Assembly: GCA_946409855.1 (NCBI GenBank)
Contig: CAMJXZ010000055.1
Span: forward strand, 1-12,913
Direction: 5' to 3'
Length of the DNA stretch: 12,913 nt
Origin: an uncultured Clostridia bacterium
Lineage (GTDB): Bacteria; Bacillota; Clostridia; Christensenellales; Aristaeellaceae
Shown: positions 1 through 7,852 of the stretch, piece after piece
Layout of the letters: each line of letters opens with the position of its first letter
Position numbering within the stretch: position 1 is the first letter of the stretch
The notes under the pieces: model-generated
Seen by the model: the letters and a program-made list of their open reading frames with translations, nothing else
What the model was told of the DNA's origin: nothing
The model's database searches: none
Position numbers and translations under genes: made by a program

Positions 1-3000
1 ACCAGCGCCCCCTGGGGGGACGCGGTCACCCAGGTGATTGTGAAGGACGGCGTGACGAGCATCGGCAGTTACGCGTTTTATAATTGTGTCGATATCACCG
101 TGGTGAAGCTGCCGGGGACGGTGAAGAGTGTTGGAGAATATAGCTTTTTGGGCTGTACAAAGCTGGCTAATATCTCGCTGCCGGACAGTATTACCAGCAT
201 TGGCAATTCCGCATTCCGGGGATGCAGCAGTCTGTTAAACATTATCATTCCGGATGGGGTCACTGTTATCAATTGTGGGGTTTTTGCCAATTGTACAAAA
301 CTGTCCAGTGTTTATATACCGAATACGGTGACTAAGATTGATGGCGATTATTCATATGGCGCGTTTCAAAACTGTTCCGGTTTGACAGAAATCACATTGC
401 CTAATGAACTGATAAAAATTGGGCTTTATGCTTTTTCAGGATGTAGAGGCCTTAAGACAATAACGATTCCAGACAAGGTGAGTGCAGTGGAATATAGAGC
501 TTTCTATGATTGCACAGGAATGGAGTCGATTTATTTCCCGGACAATGTAAACAGTATCGATAGTTATGCATTTTTAAATTGCCCTGGGAAAAGATATGCA
601 ACTTTTGAGAGTGCCACTGCGTTGACTTTAAGTGCAGCAGGTTATTCTTTCTGGGATAGTAATTATAATCTGGCGTTCATATATATATATACCAATAATC
701 GGGTTTCAGGAATACAATTATCGGGAGTACCGAAGAATATCGAGAACCTGTCAATTCCTGATTTTATTACTTCGATCGGACCTGATGCGTTTGCAAACTG
801 TTCTGTTTTGAAAAGTGTTATTATTCCGGAAGGCGTTACCACCATTAAAGGAGGCGCGTTTTATGGATGCAGCAGTTTATCCAGTATTGAAATACCTGAA
901 AATGTGACGAGAATAGAAGACTATTATTATAGTAATGCCTATCATGGAGCATTCGGGGGATGCTCAAGTCTGAAAACAATTTCATTGCCAGATGGTTTGA
1001 CATACATAGGGTCTTATGCTTTTTCTTGGTGTAATAGTCTGGAAAATATCATGATTCCAAATACTGTGACGAGTATTGGTAGTTATGCTTTTTTGGGGTG
1101 CAGCAATTTAAAGAGCATCATTATCCCTGAGCATGTAGAAATAATAAATAGTAATGTTTTTTATAATTGCAATAGTTTAGAGAACATTACGCTTCCGAAT
1201 GGGATAAATAAGATATATGATTCTCCTTTCTATGGCTGTTCCAATTTAAAAAGCATAGTATTACCAAGTGAAATAACATATGTACATAATTATGCTTTCT
1301 CTGGCTGTGCAGCAAAACGATATACATCTTTTAATAGTACTACAGCTTTTTCTCTTTGCTCTGCAGTTTATTCTTTCTGGGACGAAGAATATGATCTGTC
1401 TTTTAAATACTTAAATTCTGGAAATGAAATATCTGGTATTTCTTTTGCAAGAGCACCGGAAGATGCGGTATCTGTGACCATTCCGGAATTCGTTACGAAA
1501 ATCGGAGAAAGTGCTTTCAGAAATTGTACCAGTTTGGAATACGTATTGATTCCTAATAGCGTTACCAGCATTGGCAATTATGCATTTTGTAATTGCAGCA
1601 AGTTGGAAAGCATTTACCTTCCGGATAATATTACCAACATTGATAGTGATATTTGGTACTCTTCTGTTTTTGAAGACTGTTCTGCAAAACGTTACGCAGA
1701 TATAAATTCTATTACAGCGCAATCACTCGGACTTGCCGGTTATTCTTTCTGGGATCCTGAATTCAATCTGTCTTTCCGGTATTTATTCTCAGAGGATGAG
1801 GTCTCTGGTATTTCCCTGGTGGATGTTCCGGAAGGAGAAGAACACGTTACCGTTCCAGAATTTGTGACCAGTATCGGGAATTCCGCTTTCTATAATTGCA
1901 GTAATTTGGTGGATGTCATGATTCCAGACGGAGTCACCGCAATCGAAAGATATGCTTTCTACGGCTGTTCAAATCTGGAAAGCATAGAACTGCCGGATGA
2001 CATTGTAAGTGTTCATAATGAAGCGTTTTACAGCTGCTCCGCAAAACGCTATTCGTCCTATAGCAGCACCACAGCCAGATCACTCAGCACCGCCGGTTAT
2101 TCTTTCTGGGATCCGGAATTCAATATGTCCTTCCAGTACCTGTACAGCGGAAGCGACTGCACCGGCATTTCCCTGGTGGCCGTGCCCAAGGAGATCAGCG
2201 TCATCACCATTCCGGATTTTGTGACGGTAATCGGTCAGGAGGCGCTGAGAGGCTGTTACAATCTGACAAGTGTGACCATTCCCGTGAATGTCGTCAGCAT
2301 CGGCGCTTCGGCTTTCAGCGAGTGCACCAAGCTGTCCGACCTGACGGTCCCGGAAAATGTGTCGTCCATCGGCGGTTCCGCGTTCTACGGCTGCACCAGC
2401 CTGACCAACATTACCCTGCCGGATGATTTGACCTCAATTGGTGAGAACGCTTTCAAAAGCTGCTCGAACCTGACCAGTATCTTTATTCCCAGCGGGGTAA
2501 CGGTGATCCGGTATGGCACTTTCCAGAACTGCCAGGAACTGATGTATGTCTCGCTGCCGGACAGCGTCACCCGGATTGAGGATTCGAATTCTTCCTACGG
2601 CGCCTTCTCGAACTGCAAAAAGCTGGAAACCGTGATTCTGCCCGACCATCTGGAATACATCGGCAGTTACGCGTTTTACGGCAGCGGTCTCAAATCTGTC
2701 AGCATCCCCGCTTCTGTGACCCACATCGGGGATTATGCTTTCTATGGCACAAAACTGACTGGCATCGCGCTGCCCGAGGGGCTGACCGATGTTTCGGAAA
2801 CCGCTTTCCCTGAAGGGATCAGCCGTATCCAGGCCTGCGGGCCGGATCTGTCCTGGTCGGTTACGAACCGTGTGCTGACAGTAAACGGCACCGGGCCCAT
2901 GACGGACTATCAGGGCATCGCGCCGTGGGGGACGTCCATTCAGTCGGCAATCATTGAGGAGGGCGTTACCAGCATCGGCAGCTTTGCGTTCTACAACTGT

Positions 3001-4140
3001 TCCAATCTCTCTTCCGTCTCTCTGCCGGATACGCTGACCGGCATCGGCCGTTATGCTTTCTATAACTGCAGGAGCCTGACGGGCATCGATATTCCGGACG
3101 GCGTGACAGAACTGGGCAATTACGCGTTTTATAATTGCGTCAAGCTGGCCGGGATGGATGTCCCCGCTTCCGTGCGGACGATCGGCAACAGCGTATTCCT
3201 GGGCTGCAAAGGGTTAGCGGCGGTGACCCTCCATGAAGGATTGGAATCCATCGGTTCTTCCGCCTTCGGCAGCTGCACATCGCTGACAAGCATTGTTCTT
3301 CCGGACAGCATGACCGGCATCGGCGAGTTCCTGTTTTCCGGCAGCAGCGCGCTGGAGAAAGCGGTATTGCCCAGCGGCATCAGCAAACTGCCCGCGTCCA
3401 CTTTTGCCGGCTGTACCAGCCTGAATGAGGTGGCGCTTCCCGACAGCCTGGTCATTATCGGAACCTCCGCTTTCTCGAACTGCACCGCGCTGACATATCT
3501 TGACCTGCCGGATAGCCTGGAATCCATCGGCAGCTACGCGTTCTCCAATTGTGTGCAGCTTTCCGGCGTTACCCTGCCGGATCATGTGCGGGAACTGAGC
3601 AATTACGCTTTCCGCGGATGCTCGGCGCTGACGGCGCTCCCGCTGCCGGATGAACTGAAGCTGATCGGCAATTACTGTTTCTCCGGCTGCACCGCGCTGG
3701 AAAGCATCACAGTGCCTTACGGCGTAACCGCCATCGGGAAATACGCTTTCAGAAACTGCTCTTCGCTGGGCGCTGTTACGATTCCCGGCTCCGTGGACAG
3801 TATCGGGGAAAACGTCATGGAAGGCGCGGCTCATGCGGTCATTCACTGCTCCAGGGATTCGGCCGCCCACATTTACGCGGTGGAAAACGGTATCGAATAT
3901 GTGCTGGAATATATCCCCAACCCCAATCCCGTGATCATCACCTTGCCGGGCTCGCTCACCGTTATCGAAAGCGAGGCGTTTGCCGGATTGGCCAGCGTGG
4001 ATGTGATTGTGATTCCGGAAAATGTGACGTTCATTGCCGATGACGCGTTTGCGGGAAGCAATATCACGCTGTATGTTACAGCCGGTTCTTATGCCGAAAC
4101 ATGGGTACTGCAGACGGATATACCTTATGTGGTGCAGTAA
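1..4140 (+). CDS. BspA-like leucine-rich-repeat surface protein, 5' end missing
   Basis: The reading frame is open from base 1 to the TAA at 4138-4140 (1379 codons visible), so the N-terminus and any signal peptide lie outside the window. The GTG at 34 is not a credible start: codons before it encode APWG followed by the same context that recurs internally near 2917. The protein is about 45 tandem units of roughly 23 residues with the BspA/TpLRR pattern VTSIGxxAFxxCxxLxxIxIPxx. Four 54-residue non-LRR modules interrupt the array between 589 and 2205. A WSVT..LTVNGTGPMTDY..APWG segment, common in Clostridial BspA-like proteins, lies at about 2850-2940. The C-terminus ends in AETWVLQTDIPYVVQ with no LPxTG, transmembrane segment, SH3 or dockerin, so its anchoring mode is not visible. 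The family is linked to adhesion and surface display; the ligand is unknown. GC falls to about 23% at 1141-1200 and rises to about 63% near 3600. Confidence 0.93.
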   Translation, partial: TSAPWGDAVTQVIVKDGVTSIGSYAFYNCVDITVVKLPGTVKSVGEYSFLGCTKLANISLPDSITSIGNSAFRGCSSLLNIIIPDGVTVINCGVFANCTKLSSVYIPNTVTKIDGDYSYGAFQNCSGLTEITLPNELIKIGLYAFSGCRGLKTITIPDKVSAVEYRAFYDCTGMESIYFPDNVNSIDSYAFLNCPGKRYATFESATALTLSAAGYSFWDSNYNLAFIYIYTNNRVSGIQLSGVPKNIENLSIPDFITSIGPDAFANCSVLKSVIIPEGVTTIKGGAFYGCSSLSSIEIPENVTRIEDYYYSNAYHGAFGGCSSLKTISLPDGLTYIGSYAFSWCNSLENIMIPNTVTSIGSYAFLGCSNLKSIIIPEHVEIINSNVFYNCNSLENITLPNGINKIYDSPFYGCSNLKSIVLPSEITYVHNYAFSGCAAKRYTSFNSTTAFSLCSAVYSFWDEEYDLSFKYLNSGNEISGISFARAPEDAVSVTIPEFVTKIGESAFRNCTSLEYVLIPNSVTSIGNYAFCNCSKLESIYLPDNITNIDSDIWYSSVFEDCSAKRYADINSITAQSLGLAGYSFWDPEFNLSFRYLFSEDEVSGISLVDVPEGEEHVTVPEFVTSIGNSAFYNCSNLVDVMIPDGVTAIERYAFYGCSNLESIELPDDIVSVHNEAFYSCSAKRYSSYSSTTARSLSTAGYSFWDPEFNMSFQYLYSGSDCTGISLVAVPKEISVITIPDFVTVIGQEALRGCYNLTSVTIPVNVVSIGASAFSECTKLSDLTVPENVSSIGGSAFYGCTSLTNITLPDDLTSIGENAFKSCSNLTSIFIPSGVTVIRYGTFQNCQELMYVSLPDSVTRIEDSNSSYGAFSNCKKLETVILPDHLEYIGSYAFYGSGLKSVSIPASVTHIGDYAFYGTKLTGIALPEGLTDVSETAFPEGISRIQACGPDLSWSVTNRVLTVNGTGPMTDYQGIAPWGTSIQSAIIEEGVTSIGSFAFYNCSNLSSVSLPDTLTGIGRYAFYNCRSLTGIDIPDGVTELGNYAFYNCVKLAGMDVPASVRTIGNSVFLGCKGLAAVTLHEGLESIGSSAFGSCTSLTSIVLPDSMTGIGEFLFSGSSALEKAVLPSGISKLPASTFAGCTSLNEVALPDSLVIIGTSAFSNCTALTYLDLPDSLESIGSYAFSNCVQLSGVTLPDHVRELSNYAFRGCSALTALPLPDELKLIGNYCFSGCTALESITVPYGVTAIGKYAFRNCSSLGAVTIPGSVDSIGENVMEGAAHAVIHCSRDSAAHIYAVENGIEYVLEYIPNPNPVIITLPGSLTVIESEAFAGLASVDVIVIPENVTFIADDAFAGSNITLYVTAGSYAETWVLQTDIPYVVQ
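589..2205 (+). repeat. Four copies of an exactly 54-residue insert module within the LRR array
   Basis: Copies lie at 589-750, 1315-1476, 1687-1848 and 2044-2205. Each is exactly 162 nt and aligns to the others without gaps. The pattern starts KRY, then S.TA..L..A.YSFWD, then a hydrophobic core (N.SF.YL), then GI.....P, and passes straight into an LRR unit beginning (V/I)(T/S)(I/V)P.F(V/I)T.IG. Each copy follows an LRR unit ending at a conserved Cys. Copies 3 and 4 are the most alike. The 15 bases encoding YSFW and the start of the next Asp codon are identical in all four (642-656, 1368-1382, 1740-1754, 2097-2111). I do not recognise the module as a named domain; it may be an LRR capping element that has become internal. 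Confidence 0.85.
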
Positions 4141-4212
4141 AGCAAATGAACGGTGACAGAATACCATGGATACTGTCCGCGGGACGAATCATGAAATATG
4201 AGGTGAGTGGTT

Positions 4213-5343
4213 ATGCGTTTTGACCGTCTGAAAAACTACATGGATACCCTGTCCTCCGTGGGGGTGCCGGGGTGCGACCTGCTGGTCATGCGGGACCATC
4301 AGGTGCTGTTCCGATACGGCGCCGGGTGCAGCGACGCGGAGGGGAAGGTGCCCGTCCGGGGGGACGAAATGTACTGGCTGTTCTCCTGCACGAAGGTGAT
4401 CACCACCTGCGCGGCCATGCAGCTGATCGAAGCAGGGAAGCTGCACCCGGACGACCCGGTCAGCAGGTACCTGCCCGCCTACGGGCATCTCACCGTGCGG
4501 GATGAAAACGGCGTCCGGCCCGCGCAGAACGTCATGACCGTCCGCCACCTGATGAGCATGCAGAGCGGGCTGGATTACGAGCTGAACCGCCCCGCCGTGC
4601 GCCGGGCCATCCGGGAAACGGGCGGCGCGGCCGGCACCCTGCGCCTGGCGCAGGCCATGGCGAAGGACCCGCTCTGCTTTGAGCCCGGCACTGATTTTCT
4701 CTACAGCCTCAGCCACGACGTGCTGGCGGCGGTGATCGAGGTGATCACCGGGGAAACGTTCATGGGGTATCTCAGAAAGCACATCTTTGATCCCCTGGGG
4801 CTGCGTGATTTTTCCTTTGTCCTGACGCCGGAAAACGAAAAGCGCCTGGCGGCCATTTACCTGATGAAGGACGGGGAGCTGACCCTGCGCCCCAAAGACA
4901 GCAACAATTACCAGCTGACCCCCTCCTATGAAAGCGGCGGCGCCGGGCTCATGGGGTGCGTGAAGGAATACGCCGCCTTCCTGGACGCCGTCGCCTGCGG
5001 CGGTCTGGCGGAAAACGGGGCGCGGATCCTGGCTCCGGAGATGATCCAGCTGTGGAACGCCAACCAGCTGACGCCGGCCAGCCGGCGCACCTTCGACACC
5101 TGGGGCCGGCGGGGCTATTCCTACGGCCTGGGCGTGCGGACGAGGGTGGACCTTTCCGCCGGCGGCCCCGGCTCCGTGGGCGAGTTCGGCTGGGACGGCG
5201 CGGCCGGCGCCTGGGCGATGATCGACCCGACGCTGCACCTCTCCGCCTTCTACGCCATGCACGTGCGCGGCTTCGGCTATTCTTACGACGTGATCCATCC
5301 CACCCTGCGGGGCCTGATCTACGAAGGCCTGACGGAACCGTAA
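4213..5343 (+). CDS. Class-C beta-lactamase-like serine hydrolase (esterase family VIII type)
   Basis: A 376-residue protein of the beta-lactamase/penicillin-binding fold. The nucleophile motif SxxK is S58-C-T-K61 in FSCTKVITT. The second catalytic motif is Y164-S-L, as in family VIII esterases rather than the Y-x-N of true class C lactamases. The C-terminal GWDGAAGAW (326-334) replaces the KTG box. There is no signal peptide, so it is probably cytoplasmic and more likely an esterase or peptidase than a resistance enzyme. The ATG at 4213 was chosen because AGGTG at 4201-4205 lies 7 nt upstream; a GTG at 4207 is too close. The preceding LRR gene ends 72 bp upstream with no clear terminator, so read-through is possible. 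The LysR gene follows after 12 bp. The natural substrate cannot be inferred. Confidence 0.9.
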   Translation: MRFDRLKNYMDTLSSVGVPGCDLLVMRDHQVLFRYGAGCSDAEGKVPVRGDEMYWLFSCTKVITTCAAMQLIEAGKLHPDDPVSRYLPAYGHLTVRDENGVRPAQNVMTVRHLMSMQSGLDYELNRPAVRRAIRETGGAAGTLRLAQAMAKDPLCFEPGTDFLYSLSHDVLAAVIEVITGETFMGYLRKHIFDPLGLRDFSFVLTPENEKRLAAIYLMKDGELTLRPKDSNNYQLTPSYESGGAGLMGCVKEYAAFLDAVACGGLAENGARILAPEMIQLWNANQLTPASRRTFDTWGRRGYSYGLGVRTRVDLSAGGPGSVGEFGWDGAAGAWAMIDPTLHLSAFYAMHVRGFGYSYDVIHPTLRGLIYEGLTEP

Positions 5344-5355
5344 AGGACGAACCAT

Positions 5356-6315
5356 ATGACATTGCAGCAGCTGTACGATGTGATCGTGATTTCGGAAACG
5401 GGCTCGCTGAACCGGGCGGCAGAAAAGCTGTTCGTCAGCCAGCCCGCGCTGACCAGCGCTGTGCGGGAGCTGGAAAAGGAGCTGTCGATCACCATCTTCA
5501 ACCGGACGCCCCGGGGGGTCACCCTGACCACGGAGGGGCTCAAATTCCTGCCCTACGCCCGCCAGGTCTACGACCAGTATGTCAACCTCCTGGAGGAATA
5601 CGGCCGGGCGGAGCGCAAGCGGACGAGCTTCGCCGTGTCCACCCAGCATTATTCCTTCGCGGTCAAGGCCTTCGTGGAGCTGGCGAAGAACGTGGATGTG
5701 TCCGAGTACGAGCTGGCCATCCGGGAGACCCGCACCCAGGCGGTCATCGACGACGTGGTCAGCCTGCGCAGCGAGATCGGCATCCTGTACATGAACGAGT
5801 TCAACCGCAAGCCCCTGATGAAGGTCCTGAACCAGGCGGAGCTTGTCTATGAGCACCTGATCGACTGCAGCGCCTTTGTGTACCTGTGGAAGGGCCATCC
5901 CCTGGCCGGCCGGGCGTCGCTTTCGCTTCCTGACCTGCTGCCCTATCCCTGCCTGGCCTTTGAGCAGGGGGATACGCCGCTGTACTTCGCGGAGGAGCTC
6001 CTTTCCACCCAGGAGTACCCCCGCCTGATCCGCTGCTGCGACCGGGCGACGGTGCTCAACCTGATGGTGGGCCTGCAGGGCTATACCATCTGCTCCGGCA
6101 TCATCTGCGAGGAGCTGAGCGGGCCGGACTATATCGCCGTCCCCTTCGACCCCGGCAGCGACCCGGCTGATTCCACCATGGAAATCGGCTTCATCGAACG
6201 GAAAAACCACATCCGCAGCCCCCTGGGGGAGCAGTACATCCTGGAAATGCAGAAATACCTGCAGGGAGAAGAGGACAAGCGCAAAGGCGCCCGGGATCAG
6301 GACGGGGAAGCATGA
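5356..6315 (+). CDS. LysR-family transcriptional regulator
   Basis: A 319-residue protein with a standard LysR N-terminal winged helix-turn-helix (about residues 1-60: LQQLYDVIVISETGSLNRAA, then a VSQPALTSAVRELE recognition helix and TPRGVTLTTEG wing). A linker helix and an effector-binding domain follow (about 90-295, including the LVYEHLI and GHPLAG stretches usual in this domain). Length is normal. The ATG at 5356 is preceded by AAAGGA at 5343-5348, which touches the stop codon of the upstream serine hydrolase, so the two are probably translationally coupled. Classical LysR regulators are divergent from their target; here the regulator lies downstream on the same strand. It probably controls this transcript or a distant locus. 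The co-inducer is unknown. Confidence 0.93.
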   Translation: MTLQQLYDVIVISETGSLNRAAEKLFVSQPALTSAVRELEKELSITIFNRTPRGVTLTTEGLKFLPYARQVYDQYVNLLEEYGRAERKRTSFAVSTQHYSFAVKAFVELAKNVDVSEYELAIRETRTQAVIDDVVSLRSEIGILYMNEFNRKPLMKVLNQAELVYEHLIDCSAFVYLWKGHPLAGRASLSLPDLLPYPCLAFEQGDTPLYFAEELLSTQEYPRLIRCCDRATVLNLMVGLQGYTICSGIICEELSGPDYIAVPFDPGSDPADSTMEIGFIERKNHIRSPLGEQYILEMQKYLQGEEDKRKGARDQDGEA

Positions 6316-6350
6316 TGAAGGTGGAACCGCTGTGTCCAACTGAACCAACG

Positions 6351-6420
6351 CAGACAAACGCCGCGGCATGACCGGTCAGGACCGCGCCTGACGCTGTCAC
6401 GCCGCGGCGTTCTGTGTCTG
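6351..6420 (+). terminator. Nested hairpin after the LysR gene, candidate terminator
   Basis: An 11-bp perfect stem AACGCCGCGGC / GCCGCGGCGTT (6357-6367 / 6401-6411) encloses an inner 6-bp stem GTCAGG / CCTGAC (6375-6380 / 6387-6392). Flanking CAGACA / TGTCTG (6351-6356 / 6415-6420) can extend it with a short bulge. It starts 36 bp after the LysR stop. The downstream sequence is only mildly T-rich (TCAGTTCTTT), so this is not a textbook intrinsic terminator. Confidence 0.5.
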
Positions 6421-6573
6421 TCAGTTCTTTGGCTCCCGGGAGTCCTTGTACTATTCTCTGATAAGAATGATAAATCTTTCATGCATCTTTGACGCTTTCT
6501 CCGCGTTCTTCCGGGGCCTGACGGTCCGCAGTTCGGTGAGCATGTCCCGGGACCTTACAGGTCCCGGAAGCGC

Positions 6574-6620
6574 ACCTCATCCGGCCCTTCGGGCCACCTT
6601 CCCCAGTGGGGAAGGCTTTT
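6574..6620 (+). repeat. Two-hairpin interspersed repeat, copy 1
   Basis: ACCTCATCCG is followed by hairpin 1 (GGCCC-TTC-GGGCC, 6583-6595), then hairpin 2 (CCTTCCCC-AGT-GGGGAAGG, 6597-6615) and CTTTT. The same order occurs at 11461-11508, where hairpin 1 has a different sequence but still pairs. The TTTT after hairpin 2 gives it a terminator-like end on the plus strand. I recognise this layout as a recurrent intergenic repeat of gut Clostridia; that is recollection, not a search result. Confidence 0.65.
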
Positions 6621-6796
6621 GGTGTCCACAGATACGCTTTTGACCAGTTTCCTTGATAAAACGCTATATCTACGCACGATCATTTAGCATTTTTATCTGA
6701 TCTTAGTATTGGACGCCTGTGAGCGCGGCCCCGGGAGGCCTCAGGGCGCAGAGGCCGGCCTGTCTTCCTTGGCGGCGTCCATCCGCACCCTGTCCA

Positions 6797-7192
6797 TCAC
6801 GGCACGATTTCAAACTGGAAATCCCCTTCCCGGCAGGCGCTAGCAGTCTCCACGATGAGCCAGATTTCCCCCTGCCGCAGGGGGCCTGCGGACGCCTCTG
6901 TTGTGCCGCCGGGGCCGATGACGAACAGTTCCTTCTTTGTCCCGCTCTGGTCCAGGTACACTTTTGCGCTGCCTTCCTTCAGCGACGCCCGGTACTTTAG
7001 CCGCTTGTCCGGGCCGCTCCGCAGCCGGAACACCATCCGGCCTTCCAGGGAGGAAAAGGTCATGGAGGCGGCGCTGTCCGTAGCGGACCGCACCAGCGCG
7101 AGGGCCCGGTAGCTGGACACATACCGGCTGCAGCCGGTGAAAAGGACGGCCGTCAGGGCGGCCAGCGCCAGGAGAACGAGCTTTTTTCTCAT
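6797..7192 (-). CDS. Small predicted lipoprotein of unknown function
   Basis: A 131-residue protein beginning MRKKLVLLALAALTAV, with a lipobox LFTGC (Cys21). It should therefore be processed by signal peptidase II and anchored to the outer face of the membrane. The mature part (about 110 residues) is rich in beta-type alternation (MVFRLRSG, LKYRASL, KVYLDQ, ELFVIG, EIWLIVE, DFQFEIV) with no cysteine pair or catalytic motif that I recognise. The ATG at 7192 is preceded by AAGGA with 7 nt spacing. That site sits in the 15-bp gap after the upstream isomerase stop, so the two genes are probably one operon. No homologous family is recognised. Confidence 0.75.
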   Translation of the reverse strand: MRKKLVLLALAALTAVLFTGCSRYVSSYRALALVRSATDSAASMTFSSLEGRMVFRLRSGPDKRLKYRASLKEGSAKVYLDQSGTKKELFVIGPGGTTEASAGPLRQGEIWLIVETASACREGDFQFEIVP

Positions 7193-7207
7193 CCGTCTTT
7201 CCTTCTT

Positions 7208-7852
7208 TCATCGGCCGTCGGAAAGCCGCGCTTCCATCTCTCTGAGCCATCCGGCGATGCCGGGCTCGCCGTTCAGCAGGATCCATCTGACGACGTCCTT
7301 TTTCCGCAGGACCGTCCGGACCAGGGCGGGGTCCAGCCTGTCCATCAGTTCCAGGCATCCGGTCTGTCCGGCGCGGCGGATGGCTTTGAGCGCCCGCGTA
7401 TCCCGCAGCTTCCGGTCCGCATCCCCTTTCGGCCAGCCCTGGCCGAAGGGTTCGCTGAAGAGCCTGGCGATGGTCTGTTCAAAGTTCTCATATCCCGCCC
7501 AGGTGTATTCTTCCCCCAGGGGCAGGGAGATTGCGTTCCCGCAGTTGATCTGCGCGAACAGCCAGGCGTCCGTGGGGGAAGGGGCGTAGCCGCACAGCAC
7601 CCGCGGCATGCTGTTGCAGGCCAGCATCATGCCCTGGCCGGAGGAACAGCCGGTCACGACAAAATCCACCGCCCCGCCGGCCAGCAGCAGCCCGATCAGC
7701 ACTGAGATCTCCACATAGCTGTACCGGAACGGCTCGTCCGGCCGGCAGCCGAAATTGACGACCTCGTGCCCGGACGCGTATTTCCGCACGGTTTCAAACA
7801 GCAGCCTGTTTTTCTCCGCCTGGGAGCTCGCCTGGATGACCCCGATCCTCAT
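7208..7852 (-). CDS. RpiB/LacA/LacB-family sugar-phosphate isomerase, extended form
   Basis: A 214-residue protein. The core (about 1-135) matches the RpiB/LacAB fold: MRIGVIQAS at the N-terminus, then VVTGCSSGQGMMLACN (63-80) holding the probable catalytic Cys69 and anion-hole loop, then NCGNAISLPLG (103-113) in the place of the usual N-A-N-V segment. Members interconvert aldose and ketose 5- or 6-phosphates in the cytoplasm. Two features are unlike classical RpiB: the N-terminal Asp-His (DHAG-type) motif is absent (ASSQAEKN instead), and there is a C-terminal extension of about 65 residues. The substrate may therefore differ from ribose-5-phosphate. The start at 7852 has AAGGAGGG with good spacing. 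The lipoprotein gene follows after 15 bp. Confidence 0.82.
   Translation of the reverse strand: MRIGVIQASSQAEKNRLLFETVRKYASGHEVVNFGCRPDEPFRYSYVEISVLIGLLLAGGAVDFVVTGCSSGQGMMLACNSMPRVLCGYAPSPTDAWLFAQINCGNAISLPLGEEYTWAGYENFEQTIARLFSEPFGQGWPKGDADRKLRDTRALKAIRRAGQTGCLELMDRLDPALVRTVLRKKDVVRWILLNGEPGIAGWLREMEARLSDGR

Larger units (their letters stand above)
6316..6796. other. Convergent intergenic region, no convincing gene
   Basis: This 481-bp spacer lies between the plus-strand LysR gene and the minus-strand lipoprotein gene. It contains a nested hairpin just after the LysR stop (6351-6420), a perfect 9-bp stem CCGGGACCT / AGGTCCCGG with a 3-nt loop (6547-6567), a hairpin repeat copy (6574-6620) and, near the lipoprotein end, a 6-bp stem GGCCTC / GAGGCC (6737-6742 / 6751-6756). 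The short frames here are GC-driven or lack a ribosome binding site. The likely role is termination from both sides. Confidence 0.6.

Noticed and set aside
34..36. GTG as the start of the LRR gene
   Set aside because: The frame continues to base 1 with sequence matching an internal module, and there is no ribosome binding site or signal peptide after the GTG.
34..4140. Direct repeats of about 69 bp, considered as a tandem DNA repeat or CRISPR
   Set aside because: They encode diverged 23-residue LRR units with codon-level variation and no identical repeats or spacers.
4213..5343. A beta-lactam resistance determinant
   Set aside because: It lacks a signal peptide and has Y-S-L rather than Y-x-N and a GWDG segment instead of KTG, which fits family VIII esterases better than secreted class C lactamases.
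4189..6369. A 726-codon open frame on the minus strand across the hydrolase and LysR genes
   Set aside because: It is antisense to two clearly recognised genes with catalytic and HTH motifs. Its His/Gln/Gly/Val-rich composition is what antisense frames of GC-rich genes produce, and there is no domain or ribosome binding site.
6640..6669. TTGACC with a 17-18 bp spacer to GCTATAT, plus-strand promoter candidate
   Set aside because: The -10 match is weak and the next plus-strand sequence has no credible gene; it lies in a convergent spacer.
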